Shown piece by piece: positions 7,457 to 17,599 of a DNA stretch of 58,129 bases (position 1 is the first letter of the stretch; every line of letters starts with the position of its first letter). A program made the position numbers and the translations under genes. The notes beneath the pieces are model-generated. The model made no database searches, was not told the DNA's origin, and saw only the letters and a list, made by a program, of their open reading frames with translations. The stretch comes from Saprospiraceae bacterium (GTDB lineage Bacteria; Bacteroidota; Bacteroidia; Chitinophagales; Saprospiraceae), in NCBI GenBank assembly GCA_020628085.1, contig JAHDFQ010000008.1, positions 1 through 58,129 on the forward strand, given 5' to 3'.

Positions 7457-9592
7457 ATGGCGAAGTCATTAAAATTCACTAGAAACATTGGTATTGCTGC
7501 GCACATTGATGCGGGTAAGACTACCACAACTGAACGTGTATTGTTCTACACGGGAATGAGTCACAAGATCGGAGAAGTACACGATGGTGCTGCTACGATG
7601 GATTGGATGGAACAGGAGCAAGAAAGAGGAATTACAATTACCTCTGCTGCAACTAAAACCAATTGGACTTGGAAAGGACAAGATTATCCAATGAATATCA
7701 TTGATACTCCTGGTCACGTTGATTTTACTGTTGAGGTAAATCGATCATTGAGAGTATTAGATGGTTTGGTATTCTTGTTTTGTGCAGTATCTGGTGTAGA
7801 GCCTCAGTCAGAAACAAACTGGCGTTTGGCAGATAACTATAAAGTACCACGTATCGGATTCGTAAATAAAATGGATCGATCTGGTGCAGATTTCTTTAAT
7901 GTGGTTAAAGATGTTAAAGAAAAATTAGGTTCGGAAGCTATTCCATTACAAGTACCAATCGGTGCTGAAGAAGAGTTTAGAGGTGTTGTCGATTTGATTA
8001 CAAATAAAGCAATCATCTGGAACGAGCACGATATGGGTTCTACTTTCGAGGAAATTCCAATTCCTGAAGACTTAGTAGATACTGTGATGGAGTGGAGAGA
8101 GAAGTTACTGGAAGCAGTTGCTGAATATGACGAGGCACTGTTAGAGAAATTCTTTGAAGACCCAGATAGTATTACAGAACAAGAAATGATTGATGCAGTA
8201 CGTGGTGCAGTATTGGACGCGAAGTTCGTTCCAATGATGTGTGGTTCTGCATTTAAAAATAAAGGAGTTCAAGCTGTATTGGATGCAGTATGTGCATTTT
8301 TACCTTCACCAGAAGATATTGATGATGTAAAAGGTACTGATCCAGCAACAGATGAGCCGATCACTAGAAGACATTCTGTAGAAGATCCTTTCGCTGCATT
8401 AGCATTTAAGATTGCTACTGATCCTTTCGTAGGGCGTTTGGCGTTTTTCCGTGTATATTCTGGTGTGCTAGATGCAGGTTCGTATGTTATGAACACACGA
8501 TCAGGTAAGAAAGAACGTATTTCTCGTTTGTACCAAATGCATTCAAACAAGCAAAATGCAATTGAGAAAGTAGAAGCGGGAGATATTGCAGCAGGTGTTG
8601 GTTTTAAAGACATCCGTACTGGAGACACTCTATGTGATGAGAAACACCATATCGTTTTAGAATCTATGGTATTCCCTGAACCAGTAATTGGTGTAGCGGT
8701 TGAGCCTAAGAGTCAGAAAGATATGGATAAATTGGGTATGGCTTTAGCAAAATTAGCTGAAGAAGATCCAACATTCAAAGTTAGATACGACGAAGATACC
8801 AACCAAACAATCATCTCAGGAATGGGAGAATTGCACTTGGAAATTATCATTGATCGTTTAAAGCGTGAGTTCAAAGTTGATTGTAATCAAGGAGAACCTC
8901 AGGTAACATACAAAGAAGCATTAACGTCGGAAGTAACACACCGTGAGCGTTTGAAAAAACAATCGGGTGGATCTGGTTTATTTGCCGATATGGAATTCAC
9001 ATTAGGTCCAGCCGATGAAGAGTTCTTGGAAAGTGATGACTTCAAAGCAGGAAAAGAGAAATTGCAGTTCGATTGGGGAATTGTTGGAGGTTCTATCGAT
9101 AAGAACTACATCAAACCAATTAGAGATGGTTTCAAGTCAATGATGAATAACGGTGTTTTAGCTGGTTATAACATTGATAGCATGAAAGTAAGAGTATTTG
9201 ATGGTTCTATGCACGCCGTGGATAGTAAGCCATTAGCATTCGAGCTTTGTGCGAAAGAAGGTTTCAAGGCAGCTGCCAAACAAGCTAAACCAGTATTGTT
9301 GGAGCCCATTATGAAATTGGAAATCATCACTCCTGAAGAATATGTAGGTTCTGTAATTGGTGATATGAACAGACGTCGTGGATTGCCTAAGGGTCAAGAG
9401 ACTTTAACAGGTGGTGCAGTGAAAGTATCTGCTGATGTTCCATTGGCAAATATGTTCGGCTATGTTACTGATTTACGTACAATTACATCTGGTCGTGCAA
9501 ACTCTACAATGGAGTTTAGCCACTTCGCACCAGCTCCAAAAGGTATTGCAGATGAAATTATCGCAAAATCTAAAGGAGAAGTAAAAGTTTAA
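7457..9592 (+). CDS. fusA: elongation factor G
   Basis: 711 residues. GTPase that drives translocation on the ribosome. G1 AHIDAGKTT (15-23), G2 RGITIT, G3 DTPGHVDF, G4 NKMD are all present, followed by domains II-V including [18 protein letters not shown] and the C-terminal [10 protein letters not shown]. Last gene of the str unit: a strong hairpin with a T run lies 23 bases after the stop. The usual neighbour tuf is not here, which is common in this phylum. Confidence 0.98.
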   Translation: MAKSLKFTRNIGIAAHIDAGKTTTTERVLFYTGMSHKIGEVHDGAATMDWMEQEQERGITITSAATKTNWTWKGQDYPMNIIDTPGHVDFTVEVNRSLRVLDGLVFLFCAVSGVEPQSETNWRLADNYKVPRIGFVNKMDRSGADFFNVVKDVKEKLGSEAIPLQVPIGAEEEFRGVVDLITNKAIIWNEHDMGSTFEEIPIPEDLVDTVMEWREKLLEAVAEYDEALLEKFFEDPDSITEQEMIDAVRGAVLDAKFVPMMCGSAFKNKGVQAVLDAVCAFLPSPEDIDDVKGTDPATDEPITRRHSVEDPFAALAFKIATDPFVGRLAFFRVYSGVLDAGSYVMNTRSGKKERISRLYQMHSNKQNAIEKVEAGDIAAGVGFKDIRTGDTLCDEKHHIVLESMVFPEPVIGVAVEPKSQKDMDKLGMALAKLAEEDPTFKVRYDEDTNQTIISGMGELHLEIIIDRLKREFKVDCNQGEPQVTYKEALTSEVTHRERLKKQSGGSGLFADMEFTLGPADEEFLESDDFKAGKEKLQFDWGIVGGSIDKNYIKPIRDGFKSMMNNGVLAGYNIDSMKVRVFDGSMHAVDSKPLAFELCAKEGFKAAAKQAKPVLLEPIMKLEIITPEEYVGSVIGDMNRRRGLPKGQETLTGGAVKVSADVPLANMFGYVTDLRTITSGRANSTMEFSHFAPAPKGIADEIIAKSKGEVKV

Positions 9593-9614
9593 TAAAAATA
9601 ATTAGGAAATAACG

Positions 9615-9643
9615 AAAAGGAGTGCTATATTTGCACTCCTTTT
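9615..9643 (+). terminator. terminator after fusA, with a promoter box in its loop
   Basis: Perfect 11-bp stem AAAAGGAGTGC (9615-9625) / GCACTCCTTTT (9633-9643), 7-base loop, closing T run. The loop together with the first base of the right arm spells TATATTTG (9626-9633). Confidence 0.85.
9626..9633 (+). promoter_or_regulatory. candidate -7 box for rpsJ
   Basis: TATATTTG fits TANNTTTG exactly and lies 48 bases before the rpsJ ATG. No proper TTG -33 element is seen about 20 bases upstream (nearest is TTA at 9602-9604), so the promoter would be one-sided. It sits in the loop of the fusA terminator. Confidence 0.4.
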
Positions 9644-9680
9644 TAACGCTCCCTTGAGGAGTTCATTTTTAAATAAGGTC

Positions 9681-9989
9681 ATGAATCAGAAAATTAGGAT
9701 TAAACTTCGTTCATACGATCACAATTTGGTTGATAAATCAACAGAAAAGATCGTAAAGACAGTACGCACAAGTGGTGCTGTTGTGACTGGTCCGATTCCG
9801 CTGCCTACCGAGAAGAAAATCTTCACTGTCCTGCGCTCACCGCACGTCAATAAGAAATCTCGCGAGCAGTTCCAGTTACGCACACACAAGCGTTTAATTG
9901 AAATTTATACTCCTACTCAAAAGACAGTCGATGCATTGTCTAAGTTGGAACTGCCAAGCGGTGTTGACATTCAAGTCAAGTTGACGTAG
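9681..9989 (+). CDS. rpsJ: 30S ribosomal protein S10 (uS10)
   Basis: 102 residues from ATG 9681 ([15 protein letters not shown]); a frame extension to 9654 adds nine residues foreign to the family. S10 sits in the 30S head and, in well-studied bacteria, also joins NusB in antitermination. [19 protein letters not shown] is the signature. Codon use is unlike the neighbours: CTG, CGC, GTC, CCG and GAG are frequent and the stop is TAG, whereas flanking genes prefer TTA, CGT, GTA, CCA and TAA. The protein itself looks ordinary for Bacteroidota. Confidence 0.97.
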   Translation: MNQKIRIKLRSYDHNLVDKSTEKIVKTVRTSGAVVTGPIPLPTEKKIFTVLRSPHVNKKSREQFQLRTHKRLIEIYTPTQKTVDALSKLELPSGVDIQVKLT

Positions 9990-10180
9990 TTTTTACTTTT
10001 TATTTAAGTTGGAATATTATATCTGATTCTAAAGATTTCAATAATTAAAAGCATTTTTGCTTCTAAATTTATTGGATAATCTTTAATCTATATCGGATAG
10101 ATTATTAAAAAAAAACGGGACAATTAAGAATCTATTTAGGTAGGTTGTAAACGTCTTTTAACCATAAAATTCATTTTATA

Positions 10181-10837
10181 GTGAACGGAATTATTGGTAA
10201 AAAAATAGGTATGACCAGTATTTTCACCGATGCTGGAAAAAATGTAGCTTGTACTGTAGTTGAAGCTGGGCCATGTGTAGTAACACAAGTCAAAACAGTT
10301 GAATCAGATGGATATGCTGCTTTACAGTTAGGTTTTGGTACTGCTAAAGAGAAGAATACTTCAAACGCATTAGTTGGGCATTTCAAGAAAGCCGGTACAT
10401 CTCCAAAAAAAGATGTAGTAGAGTTTAGAGATTTTGATGTGGATGCATTGTTGTTTGAAGAAGGTTCAGAGCCCAAAGAAGTTGCCTTAGGTTCCGAAAT
10501 AAAAGTAGATGAAGTTTTCGCAGAAGGCGATAAAGTAAGTGTACTTGGAACATCTAAAGGTAAAGGTTTTCAGGGTGTTGTTAAAAGACATGGCTTCCGA
10601 GGTGTAAACGATGCGACACATGGTCAGCACAACAGACTTCGTTCTCCTGGATCTATTGGTGCGGCTTCTTACCCTGCAAAAGTATTCAAAGGAATGAGGA
10701 TGGCAGGTAGAATGGGTGGTGACAACATTACGGTCAAAAACCTTGAAGTATTGAAAATCTATGCTTCTAAAAATCTTATTCTTGTAAAAGGTGCAATCCC
10801 AGGTCATAAAGGGGCAACTGTAGTCATTGGAAAATAA
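10181..10837 (+). CDS. rplC: 50S ribosomal protein L3 (uL3)
   Basis: 218 residues with a GTG start at 10181 ([15 protein letters not shown]). One of the two proteins that initiate 50S assembly. The hallmark [16 protein letters not shown] and the loop reaching the peptidyl transferase centre, [15 protein letters not shown], are present. It is separated from rpsJ by 191 bases, longer than most gaps in the cluster, which leaves room for a regulatory leader. Confidence 0.97.
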   Translation: MNGIIGKKIGMTSIFTDAGKNVACTVVEAGPCVVTQVKTVESDGYAALQLGFGTAKEKNTSNALVGHFKKAGTSPKKDVVEFRDFDVDALLFEEGSEPKEVALGSEIKVDEVFAEGDKVSVLGTSKGKGFQGVVKRHGFRGVNDATHGQHNRLRSPGSIGAASYPAKVFKGMRMAGRMGGDNITVKNLEVLKIYASKNLILVKGAIPGHKGATVVIGK

Positions 10838-10870
10838 ATAGGAGAAATTCTATTGTAAATATAGCTTATC

Positions 10871-11497
10871 ATGAAACTTGATGTATTAAACATTCAGGGT
10901 GGCAAAACAGGTAAATCAGTAGACTTACCAGACGGTGTATTCGGAATTGAACCGAATGAGCATGCTATTTACTTGGCAGTAAAACAATATCTTACTGCTC
11001 AACGCCAAGGTACACATAAATCGAAAGAGCGAGGTGAAGTTGCTGGTTCAACTAGAAAATTGAAAAAGCAAAAAGGAACAGGTGCTGCTCGTTTTGGTGA
11101 TATCAAGAATCCTTTATTTAGAGGTGGTGGACGTATTTTCGGGCCAAGACCTAAAAGTTATGGGATTAAATTGAACAAGAAAGTGAAAAATTTAGCACGT
11201 AACTCAGCGTTATCAGCTAAAGCAAGCACCGGTTCAGTGGTTGTTGTAGAGGATTTTACATTCGATGCTCCTAAAACTAAAGAATTTGTAAGTGTTTTGA
11301 ATGGATTAGATTTGAATGGAAAGAAATCATTATTCGTTACGGGCGACCACGACAAAATGGTTTACTTATCAAGCCGAAACGTTCCTAAAACACAGTTGGT
11401 TAGAGCAAATGACTTGAATGTTTATGATGTGATGAATGCGAATACTATCGTTTTATCAGAAAGTTCAGTTGAGCGTATTAAAGAAATTTTTGGATAA
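10871..11497 (+). CDS. rplD: 50S ribosomal protein L4 (uL4)
   Basis: 208 residues. Lines the exit tunnel and in enterobacteria represses the S10 operon; whether that holds here is unknown. The tunnel loop motifs GTGAARFGDIKNPLFRGGG and FGPRPKSYGIKLNKK identify it. In operon order, 33 bases after rplC and 27 before rplW. Confidence 0.97.
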   Translation: MKLDVLNIQGGKTGKSVDLPDGVFGIEPNEHAIYLAVKQYLTAQRQGTHKSKERGEVAGSTRKLKKQKGTGAARFGDIKNPLFRGGGRIFGPRPKSYGIKLNKKVKNLARNSALSAKASTGSVVVVEDFTFDAPKTKEFVSVLNGLDLNGKKSLFVTGDHDKMVYLSSRNVPKTQLVRANDLNVYDVMNANTIVLSESSVERIKEIFG

Positions 11498-11524
11498 AAT
11501 TTATCCAGTATAAATTTATAGAAA

Positions 11525-11824
11525 ATGGCAAAGAAAGTTGTTTTAGTAAAGCCAATGTTGACTGAAAAGTCAGAATATTTGTCTGAAAATTTGAATAAGT
11601 ATAGTTTCGTGGTGAACAAAAAAGCCAATAAACTAGAAATCAAAAAAGCAGTCGAAGACATGTATCAAGTGAGCGTAGAGTCTGTTAATACAGCTATTAT
11701 GCCATCACGTACAAAAAGTCGTAATACTAAATCAGGTCTAATTCGAGGTAGAGTTTCTTCTTACAAAAAAGCGGTTATAACTTTATCAGAAGGCGAAGAA
11801 CTTGATTTCTTTGGCGACATCTAA
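11525..11824 (+). CDS. rplW: 50S ribosomal protein L23 (uL23)
   Basis: 99 residues. Sits at the tunnel exit and docks trigger factor and SRP. KPMLTEKSEYLSENLNKYSF and KLEIKKAVEDMYQVSV are the family signatures. Follows rplD by 27 bases. Confidence 0.96.
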   Translation: MAKKVVLVKPMLTEKSEYLSENLNKYSFVVNKKANKLEIKKAVEDMYQVSVESVNTAIMPSRTKSRNTKSGLIRGRVSSYKKAVITLSEGEELDFFGDI

Positions 11825-11857
11825 TAAATTGTTGACTATCATTTAAACGGATATATA

Positions 11858-12694
11858 ATGCCAGTTAAAAAGTATAATCCAATAACTCCAGGTACAAGAA
11901 CTCGTGTAGGAAACGCATTTGCGGAAATTACAACGAGTAAGCCAGAAAAAAGCTTATTAGCACCTATCAAACGAACGGGTGGTCGTAACAACTCTGGTAA
12001 GATGACAGTTCGTAACCGTGGAGGAGGACACAAGAGACGTTATCGTATAATAGACTTCAATAGAAATAAAGATGGTGTAGTAGCTGTAGTTAAATCTATT
12101 GAGTATGATCCAAATAGAACAGCATTTATTGCATTGTTGGAATATACAGATGGCGAGAAAAGATATATTATTGCTCCAGATGGTTTAACAGTTGGAGATG
12201 AGGTTATGTCAGGTGAAACAGCTTTACCAAAAGTTGGAAACGCTATGTTTCTGTCAAAGATTCCTTTAGGTGCAGTTATCCATGCTATTGAAATGACTCC
12301 AGGTAAAGGAGCTGCTCTAGCACGAAGTGCAGGTACTTACGGTACATTGATGGGTCGTGAAGGTAAATATGCTATCGTACGATTACCTTCTGGCGAAGTT
12401 CGACGAATCTTACAAACTTGTAAAGCTACCTTTGGAACAACTTCAAACCCAGATCATGGATTAGAAGTTTACGGAAAAGCAGGCCGTAGAAGATGGAAAG
12501 GTCGTCGTCCAAGAGTAAGAGGTGTAGCAATGAACCCTGTTGATCACCCAATGGGTGGAGGTGAAGGTCGAGCATCAGGTGGACACCCACGATCTCGTAC
12601 TGGAATTATGGCAAAAGGACAGAAAACAAGAAATAATAAGAAGCACTCTACTAAACTTATTATTTCTAAGAGAAAGTCAAAATCTAAAAAATAG
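11858..12694 (+). CDS. rplB: 50S ribosomal protein L2 (uL2)
   Basis: 278 residues. Essential for subunit joining and peptidyl transfer. [20 protein letters not shown] near the N-terminus and the C-terminal [15 protein letters not shown], which carries the conserved His implicated in peptidyl transferase function, are intact. Ends in a basic tail (KRKSKSKK). Next gene rpsS after 57 bases. Confidence 0.98.
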   Translation: MPVKKYNPITPGTRTRVGNAFAEITTSKPEKSLLAPIKRTGGRNNSGKMTVRNRGGGHKRRYRIIDFNRNKDGVVAVVKSIEYDPNRTAFIALLEYTDGEKRYIIAPDGLTVGDEVMSGETALPKVGNAMFLSKIPLGAVIHAIEMTPGKGAALARSAGTYGTLMGREGKYAIVRLPSGEVRRILQTCKATFGTTSNPDHGLEVYGKAGRRRWKGRRPRVRGVAMNPVDHPMGGGEGRASGGHPRSRTGIMAKGQKTRNNKKHSTKLIISKRKSKSKK

Positions 12695-12751
12695 TAAATA
12701 GTACAAGTATTACTTTTTGAGTCATTAAATAATACTTTAAAATATAAAAGA

Positions 12752-13018
12752 ATGCCACGTTCATTAAAAAAAGGACCTTATATTTTTCATAAATTATTGA
12801 AAAAGATTGACATCGCTAATGAGTCTAATAAAAAGACAGTCATTAAAACATGGTCAAGATCTTCAATGATTATACCTAATATGGTAGGAAAAACAATAGG
12901 AGTACACAACGGTAAAACTTTCGTTCCTGTTTTTGTAACTGAAAACATGGTAGGACACAAACTAGGAGAGTTTTCACCTACAAGAAACTTTAGAGGTCAC
13001 GGAGGTAAAAGGAAATAA
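12752..13018 (+). CDS. rpsS: 30S ribosomal protein S19 (uS19)
   Basis: 88 residues. Head protein near the A site. [19 protein letters not shown] and [18 protein letters not shown] are diagnostic. Normal order between rplB and rplV. Confidence 0.97.
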   Translation: MPRSLKKGPYIFHKLLKKIDIANESNKKTVIKTWSRSSMIIPNMVGKTIGVHNGKTFVPVFVTENMVGHKLGEFSPTRNFRGHGGKRK

Positions 13019-13079
13019 TACGTCATTAAATTATTGGAGCTTTTTGTTGAGTTTCATTAATTATAATCCATCATAAAAA

Positions 13080-13454
13080 ATGGAAGCAGTAGCTAAGTTA
13101 AAAAATTGTCCAATGTCACCACGTAAGATGCGTCTTATAGTTGACAATATTCGAGGAAAGAAAGTCGATGATGCATTGAATATCTTGAAGTTCACAAAGC
13201 AAGAAGCATCGATCTGGTTAGAGAAAGTCGTACTTTCTGCGATTGCAAACTGGGAACATAAAAATGATTCTGTTTTGAATGCAGACGATTATGATCTTAT
13301 TGTCAAAACAGCTTTCGTAGATGAGGGGACAATGTTAAAGCGGTTTCGACCAGCTCCACACGGTAGAGCACACCGAATTCGTAAAAGAACAAACCATATT
13401 ACGATTATTGTAGAGAACCAAATTCCTATCGAGGAAACTGTTTCAGAAGAATAA
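13080..13454 (+). CDS. rplV: 50S ribosomal protein L22 (uL22)
   Basis: 124 residues, ATG at 13080. Its hairpin helps form the tunnel constriction ([21 protein letters not shown]). The N-terminal part, [20 protein letters not shown], is typical. A short acidic tail (VSEE) ends the protein. rpsC follows after 25 bases. Confidence 0.96.
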   Translation: MEAVAKLKNCPMSPRKMRLIVDNIRGKKVDDALNILKFTKQEASIWLEKVVLSAIANWEHKNDSVLNADDYDLIVKTAFVDEGTMLKRFRPAPHGRAHRIRKRTNHITIIVENQIPIEETVSEE

Positions 13455-13479
13455 AAGACTAATACTTAAATTAATCATA

Positions 13480-14241
13480 ATGGGTCAAAAGACAAATCCA
13501 ATTGGTAATCGTTTAGGAATCATTCGTGGTTGGGATTCTAGCTGGTTTGGAGGCAATAATTTTGCTGACAAAGTTGTAGAAGACGAAAAAATTCGTAAAT
13601 ATCTACGTGCCAGAATTCATAAAGGTGGTGTTTCAAAAATCATCATTGAACGTACACTTAAACGTATTACTGTTACAATAAGCACTTCACGTCCAGGTAT
13701 TATTATCGGGAAAGGAGGTCAAGAAGTTGATCGTATTCGTGAAGAGTTGAAAAAATTGACAGGACAAGATACTCAGATTAATATTCTCGAGATTAGAAAG
13801 CCTGAATTGGATGCATACATAGTTGCAGAATCTATTGCTAAGCAGTTGGAAGCACGTATTAACTATCGTCGTGCAATCAAAATGGCTATTCAATCAACTA
13901 TCCGTGCAGGTGGTGAAGGAATTAAAGTTCGTATTTCTGGTCGTTTGAATGGTGCAGAGATGGCACGTTCAGAGGAATATAAAGAAGGACGTACTCCTTT
14001 ACATACATTCCGAGCAGATATTGATTACGCATTGTGTGAAGCATTGACAGTCTATGGAAAAATTGGAATTAAGGTGTGGATCTGTAAAGGTGAAGTCCTA
14101 GGAAAACGTGATCTTTCTCCATTAGCAGGTATGAACTCTAAAGATAAAGGAGGCCGAGGTGGTGATAGAAGAAGAGGCGGTCGAGGTGACAGAAGAGGTG
14201 GTGGTGATAGAAGAGGCGGCGGAAGACGCAATAAAAATTAA
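13480..14241 (+). CDS. rpsC: 30S ribosomal protein S3 (uS3) with Gly/Arg-rich tail
   Basis: 253 residues. Forms the mRNA entry channel and carries helicase activity with S4. The KH domain is clear ([20 protein letters not shown]). After the usual core ending near PLAGMNS the protein gains about 30 residues almost only of Gly, Arg and Asp ([20 protein letters not shown] type), an RGG-like disordered tail. S3 tails are variable in Bacteroidota; this one is long. A 159-base gap with a possible promoter follows before rplP. Confidence 0.97.
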   Translation: MGQKTNPIGNRLGIIRGWDSSWFGGNNFADKVVEDEKIRKYLRARIHKGGVSKIIIERTLKRITVTISTSRPGIIIGKGGQEVDRIREELKKLTGQDTQINILEIRKPELDAYIVAESIAKQLEARINYRRAIKMAIQSTIRAGGEGIKVRISGRLNGAEMARSEEYKEGRTPLHTFRADIDYALCEALTVYGKIGIKVWICKGEVLGKRDLSPLAGMNSKDKGGRGGDRRRGGRGDRRGGGDRRGGGRRNKN

Positions 14242-14269
14242 ATAGCTAGTATAATAGTAAAAAAAAATG

Positions 14270-14277
14270 TACCTTTG
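14270..14277 (+). promoter_or_regulatory. candidate internal promoter -7 box before rplP
   Basis: TACCTTTG matches TANNTTTG exactly and lies 124 bases before the rplP ATG in the longest gap of this part of the cluster. No TTG is found 19-21 bases upstream, so the match is partial. Confidence 0.4.
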
Positions 14278-14400
14278 CAGAACTTTTGAACAAAGGTGTT
14301 TTTTTGACTTGAAATATAGCTTAATTCACTTGAAATCAATTAATTATAAGTTTCTCGTGAATATTCAAAATAAATATACCGGATTTAAAATACATTCGTA

Positions 14401-14820
14401 ATGTTACAGCCAAAAAGAACGAAGTATCGTAAGATGCAAAAAGGTCGAAATAAAGGAATTGCCCATAAAGGGAGTACGATTTCATTCGGTTCTTTCGCAC
14501 TAAAATCATTGGATACAGCATATATCACAAATAGACAAATTGAGTCTGCTCGTATTGCAATGACAAGGTACATGAAGAGAGAGGGTAAAGTATGGATTAG
14601 AATTTTTCCAGACAAACCAATCACTGCTAAGCCTCTTGAGGTACGTATGGGTAAGGGTAAAGGGGCTCTAAGCCACTATGTTGCCCCAGTTCAGCCAGGC
14701 AGAATTATGTTCGAAATGGACGGCGTTCCTTTAGATGTGGCTAAGGAAGCATTGCGTTTGGCAGCTCAAAAGTTGCCAGTTTTAACAAAATTTGTTGTAC
14801 GTAGAGATTACGTTGGATAA
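14401..14820 (+). CDS. rplP: 50S ribosomal protein L16 (uL16)
   Basis: 139 residues. Contacts A-site tRNA and organises 23S r[24 protein letters not shown] and the [20 protein letters not shown] motif are conserved. May begin a new transcript because of the preceding TACCTTTG box. Confidence 0.97.
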   Translation: MLQPKRTKYRKMQKGRNKGIAHKGSTISFGSFALKSLDTAYITNRQIESARIAMTRYMKREGKVWIRIFPDKPITAKPLEVRMGKGKGALSHYVAPVQPGRIMFEMDGVPLDVAKEALRLAAQKLPVLTKFVVRRDYVG

Positions 14821-14868
14821 ATATTATAAAATGCTCGTTGTACATCAACGACATAAATATATATAAAA

Positions 14869-15132
14869 ATGGCAACGAAAAAATATTTAGAACTTCGAGA
14901 ATTTTCAGATGAAGATTTAACAGCAGAGTTGTCTGCAATGGAAGTACAATATCAAAAGTTGACTTTTGATCATGCTATCAAAGGATTAGAAAACCCTTTA
15001 GTGTTAAGAGAGGTACGAAGAGACGTTGCTCGAATTAAGACTGAAATCAGAAGCCGAGAATTACAAAAAATGGATGCTGATCAGTTAGCAAATCGCTCTA
15101 AAATTCGTCGTAGAAGAAAATCTAAATACTAG
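14869..15132 (+). CDS. rpmC: 50S ribosomal protein L29 (uL29), extended
   Basis: 87 residues, longer than the usual 60-70. Core: [20 protein letters not shown] and [24 protein letters not shown]. The extra length is a C-terminal basic stretch ([13 protein letters not shown]). Located at the tunnel exit beside L23. Order rplP-rpmC-rpsQ is standard. Confidence 0.94.
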   Translation: MATKKYLELREFSDEDLTAELSAMEVQYQKLTFDHAIKGLENPLVLREVRRDVARIKTEIRSRELQKMDADQLANRSKIRRRRKSKY

Positions 15133-15179
15133 GTCAATTCATTTTATATATTGTCCTGATAATTGTTAAAGAAAGTACA

Positions 15180-15437
15180 ATGGCAGATACTAAATTAAAG
15201 AAAACCAGAATTGGTGTTGTTGCAAGTTCAGCAATGGATAAGTCGATAACAGTAACTGTAGAAAGAAAGTTACGTCACCCAATCTATGGAAAGTTCGTAA
15301 AGAAATCAAAGAAATTCATGGCACACGATGAAAACAACGAGTGCAATGCAGGTGATTTAGTAAAAATCACAGAATCTCGTCCATTGAGCCGTCGTAAAAG
15401 ATGGAGTTTGGTAGAGATTATCGAACGAGCTAAATAA
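15180..15437 (+). CDS. rpsQ: 30S ribosomal protein S17 (uS17)
   Basis: 85 residues. Primary 16S rRNA binder. [39 protein letters not shown] and [16 protein letters not shown] are the family features. An 82-base gap containing a structured inverted repeat separates it from rplN. Confidence 0.96.
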   Translation: MADTKLKKTRIGVVASSAMDKSITVTVERKLRHPIYGKFVKKSKKFMAHDENNECNAGDLVKITESRPLSRRKRWSLVEIIERAK

Positions 15438-15471
15438 ATATTGATAACAAGATTTGGAATAATATTCCAGT

Positions 15472-15502
15472 TTAGATAAGCAGGTTTACCTGAACTGTCT
15501 AA
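15472..15502 (+). other. interrupted hairpin in the rpsQ-rplN gap
   Basis: TTAGA (15472-15476) and CAGGT (15481-15485) pair with ACCTG (15488-15492) and TCTAA (15498-15502), giving a two-part stem with an internal loop. It ends 17 bases before the rplN ATG, so it could affect translation of rplN. No T run, so not a terminator. Confidence 0.4.
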
Positions 15503-15519
15503 TCGAAAGTATTCAGGTT

Positions 15520-15885
15520 ATGATTCAACAGGAAAGTAGATTAAAAGTAGCTGATAATAGTGGTGCAAAGGAAGTACTTTGTATCCGCGTGTTGGGAGGC
15601 TCAAAAAGAAGATATGCTTCTATTGGTGATAAAATAGTAGTAACAATCAAGGATACTTCTCCAGGAGGTGTCAAAAAAGGAGCTGTTTCTAAAGCGGTAG
15701 TGGTTCGTACAAAAAAGGAAATCCGCCGTAAAGACGGTTCTTATATTAGATTTGATGATAATGCAGTTGTATTGTTAACAGATTCTGATGAACCAAGAGG
15801 TACACGTATTTTCGGCCCTGTTGCAAGAGAATTACGTGAGAAGGATTACATGAGAATTGTATCACTTGCACCTGAAGTACTATAA
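15520..15885 (+). CDS. rplN: 50S ribosomal protein L14 (uL14)
   Basis: 121 residues. Forms an intersubunit bridge and binds the silencing factor Rsf[20 protein letters not shown] and [30 protein letters not shown] are conserved. rplX begins 23 bases later. Confidence 0.97.
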   Translation: MIQQESRLKVADNSGAKEVLCIRVLGGSKRRYASIGDKIVVTIKDTSPGGVKKGAVSKAVVVRTKKEIRRKDGSYIRFDDNAVVLLTDSDEPRGTRIFGPVARELREKDYMRIVSLAPEVL

Positions 15886-15908
15886 TTTATTTCAAAACGT
15901 ATTAAAGT

Positions 15909-16244
15909 TTGGCGAAAGTGAAAAGATTTAGTCCAAAATTAAAGATAAAAAAAGGCGATAAGGTTGTCGTAATTGCAGGTGCTGATAAAGGAAAACAAGG
16001 AGAAATTCTTCAGGTTTTTCCAGCAAAAAATAAAGCAATTGTAGAAGGTGTGAATATTCGTAAGAAACATACCAAACCAACTCAAGATACCCCAGGTGGT
16101 ATTAACGATATTGCGGCTCCAATTCATATTTCTAATTTGATGTTGGTTGATCCAAGATCAGGTGCGCCTACTAAAGTAGGAAGAAAAGTAGAAGGAGATA
16201 AGATTGTACGTTTTTCTAAAAAATCAGGAGAAATTATTAACTAA
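15909..16244 (+). CDS. rplX: 50S ribosomal protein L24 (uL24), TTG start
   Basis: 111 residues. Assembly initiator of 50S. KOW motif [20 protein letters not shown] is clear, followed by [20 protein letters not shown]. No ATG is available; the best start is TTG at 15909 ([16 protein letters not shown]), with GTG at 15918 as the alternative. Its stop overlaps the rplE start by one base (TAATG), which suggests coupled translation. Confidence 0.94.
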   Translation: MAKVKRFSPKLKIKKGDKVVVIAGADKGKQGEILQVFPAKNKAIVEGVNIRKKHTKPTQDTPGGINDIAAPIHISNLMLVDPRSGAPTKVGRKVEGDKIVRFSKKSGEIIN

Positions 16245-16801
16245 TGAGCTATATACCTAGACTTAAAACAAAGTATAAAGAAGAAATTGTTGACAAATTG
16301 ATGGAGCAATTTCAGTATAGTTCTGTAATGGAAGTTCCAAAACTACAGAAGATTTGTATCAACCAAGGTGTTGGTGGTGCTAGTGCTGACAAAAAGCTTG
16401 TTGACAACGCAGTCAAAGAAATGACAATGATCGTTGGTCAAAAGGTAGTTCCTACCAAGGCAAAAAAATCTGTCTCTAACTTTAAGTTGAGAGAAGGCAT
16501 GTATATTGGTGCAAGAGTAACACTTCGCAATGAACGTATGTATGAGTTTATGGATCGCTTAATCTCCGTAGCTCTACCTCGTGTACGTGATTTTAGAGGA
16601 ATCAACGATAAGAGTTTTGATGGTCGTGGGAATTATACCATGGGTGTAACAGAACAGATCATTTTCCCAGAAATTGTTTTGGATCAAGTATCTAAAATTA
16701 CGGGAATGGATATCACCTTCGTAACCACAGCGAAAACGGATGCAGAGGCACTTGCATTGTTAAAGGCATATGGAATGCCATTTAAAAATCAAAGAAACTA
16801 A
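16244..16801 (+). CDS. rplE: 50S ribosomal protein L5 (uL5)
   Basis: 185 residues. Binds 5S rRNA and P-site t[47 protein letters not shown] and [18 protein letters not shown] are diagnostic. Starts inside the stop of rplX; rpsN follows after 15 bases. Confidence 0.97.
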   Translation: MSYIPRLKTKYKEEIVDKLMEQFQYSSVMEVPKLQKICINQGVGGASADKKLVDNAVKEMTMIVGQKVVPTKAKKSVSNFKLREGMYIGARVTLRNERMYEFMDRLISVALPRVRDFRGINDKSFDGRGNYTMGVTEQIIFPEIVLDQVSKITGMDITFVTTAKTDAEALALLKAYGMPFKNQRN

Positions 16802-16816
16802 TTCAAATATATAGTT

Positions 16817-17086
16817 ATGGCACGTAAGTCACTTATAGCTCGCGAAAGAAAAAGAGAAAGGTTAGTTAAGAAGTATGCTGAGTTGAGAAAACAGTTGAAA
16901 GAAGAAGGACGTTGGGAAGAATTAGACAAATTACCTCGTAATTCAAATCCGATAAGACTGCACAACCGATGTAGATTGACAGGAAGACCTAAAGGTTATA
17001 TGCGTCAATTCGGTATTTCTAGGGTAGCATTTCGTAAAATGGCATTAGCTGGAAAAATTCCAGGTGTAACTAAAGCCAGTTGGTAA
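16817..17086 (+). CDS. rpsN: 30S ribosomal protein S14 (uS14), zinc-free type
   Basis: 89 residues, the long form lacking the CxxC...CxxC zinc ribbon of the short form (only one Cys, in [18 protein letters not shown]). [19 protein letters not shown] is the extra segment typical of the long type. Gap of 89 bases to rpsH with a small 7-bp hairpin (GATTTCA 17096-17102 / TGAAATC 17109-17115). Confidence 0.96.
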   Translation: MARKSLIARERKRERLVKKYAELRKQLKEEGRWEELDKLPRNSNPIRLHNRCRLTGRPKGYMRQFGISRVAFRKMALAGKIPGVTKASW

Positions 17087-17175
17087 AAATGAATGGATTT
17101 CACATAGATGAAATCATAACAATATAGATGGGAAGCAGTAAATAATTTACTTGAACCCTTTCAAACGTTTATTTA

Positions 17176-17577
17176 ATGACAGTAACAGATCCAATAGCAG
17201 ATTTTTTAACACGAATCAGAAATGCCCAAATGGCAGGTCATCGTGTTGTTGAAATACCTTCTTCAAAAATGAAGAAAAGTATTACAGAGATATTGTACGA
17301 TCAGGGATATATTTTAAAGTATAAATTTGATGATGATGCTGGAAAGCAAGGTGTCATTTCTATTGCATTAAAATATGATAGTAAGAAAAATCCTGTAATA
17401 CAAGAATTAGGTCGAATTAGTAAGTCAGGTCTACGTAAGTATTCCAAAGCGAATGAGATTCCACCAATTATTAATGGATTAGGAATTTGTATTGTATCTA
17501 CGTCTAAAGGAGTAATGACTGACAAGAAAGCGAAGGAGCTTAACGTTGGTGGTGAATTACTTTGCTACGTTTACTAA
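17176..17577 (+). CDS. rpsH: 30S ribosomal protein S8 (uS8)
   Basis: 133 residues. Central-domain 16S binder and, in enterobacteria, the spc operon repressor. Begins [18 protein letters not shown]-terminal [33 protein letters not shown] is conserved. rplF follows after 22 bases. Confidence 0.96.
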   Translation: MTVTDPIADFLTRIRNAQMAGHRVVEIPSSKMKKSITEILYDQGYILKYKFDDDAGKQGVISIALKYDSKKNPVIQELGRISKSGLRKYSKANEIPPIINGLGICIVSTSKGVMTDKKAKELNVGGELLCYVY

Positions 17578-17599
17578 TAATATTTAAAATAGTATTATC

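Noticed and set aside
10085-10103. Hairpin AATCTAT/ATAGATT in the rpsJ-rplC gap as a terminator
   Set aside because: The following tract is A-rich on the coding strand, so it could only work for the minus strand, where no gene ends. Kept only as a possible leader structure.
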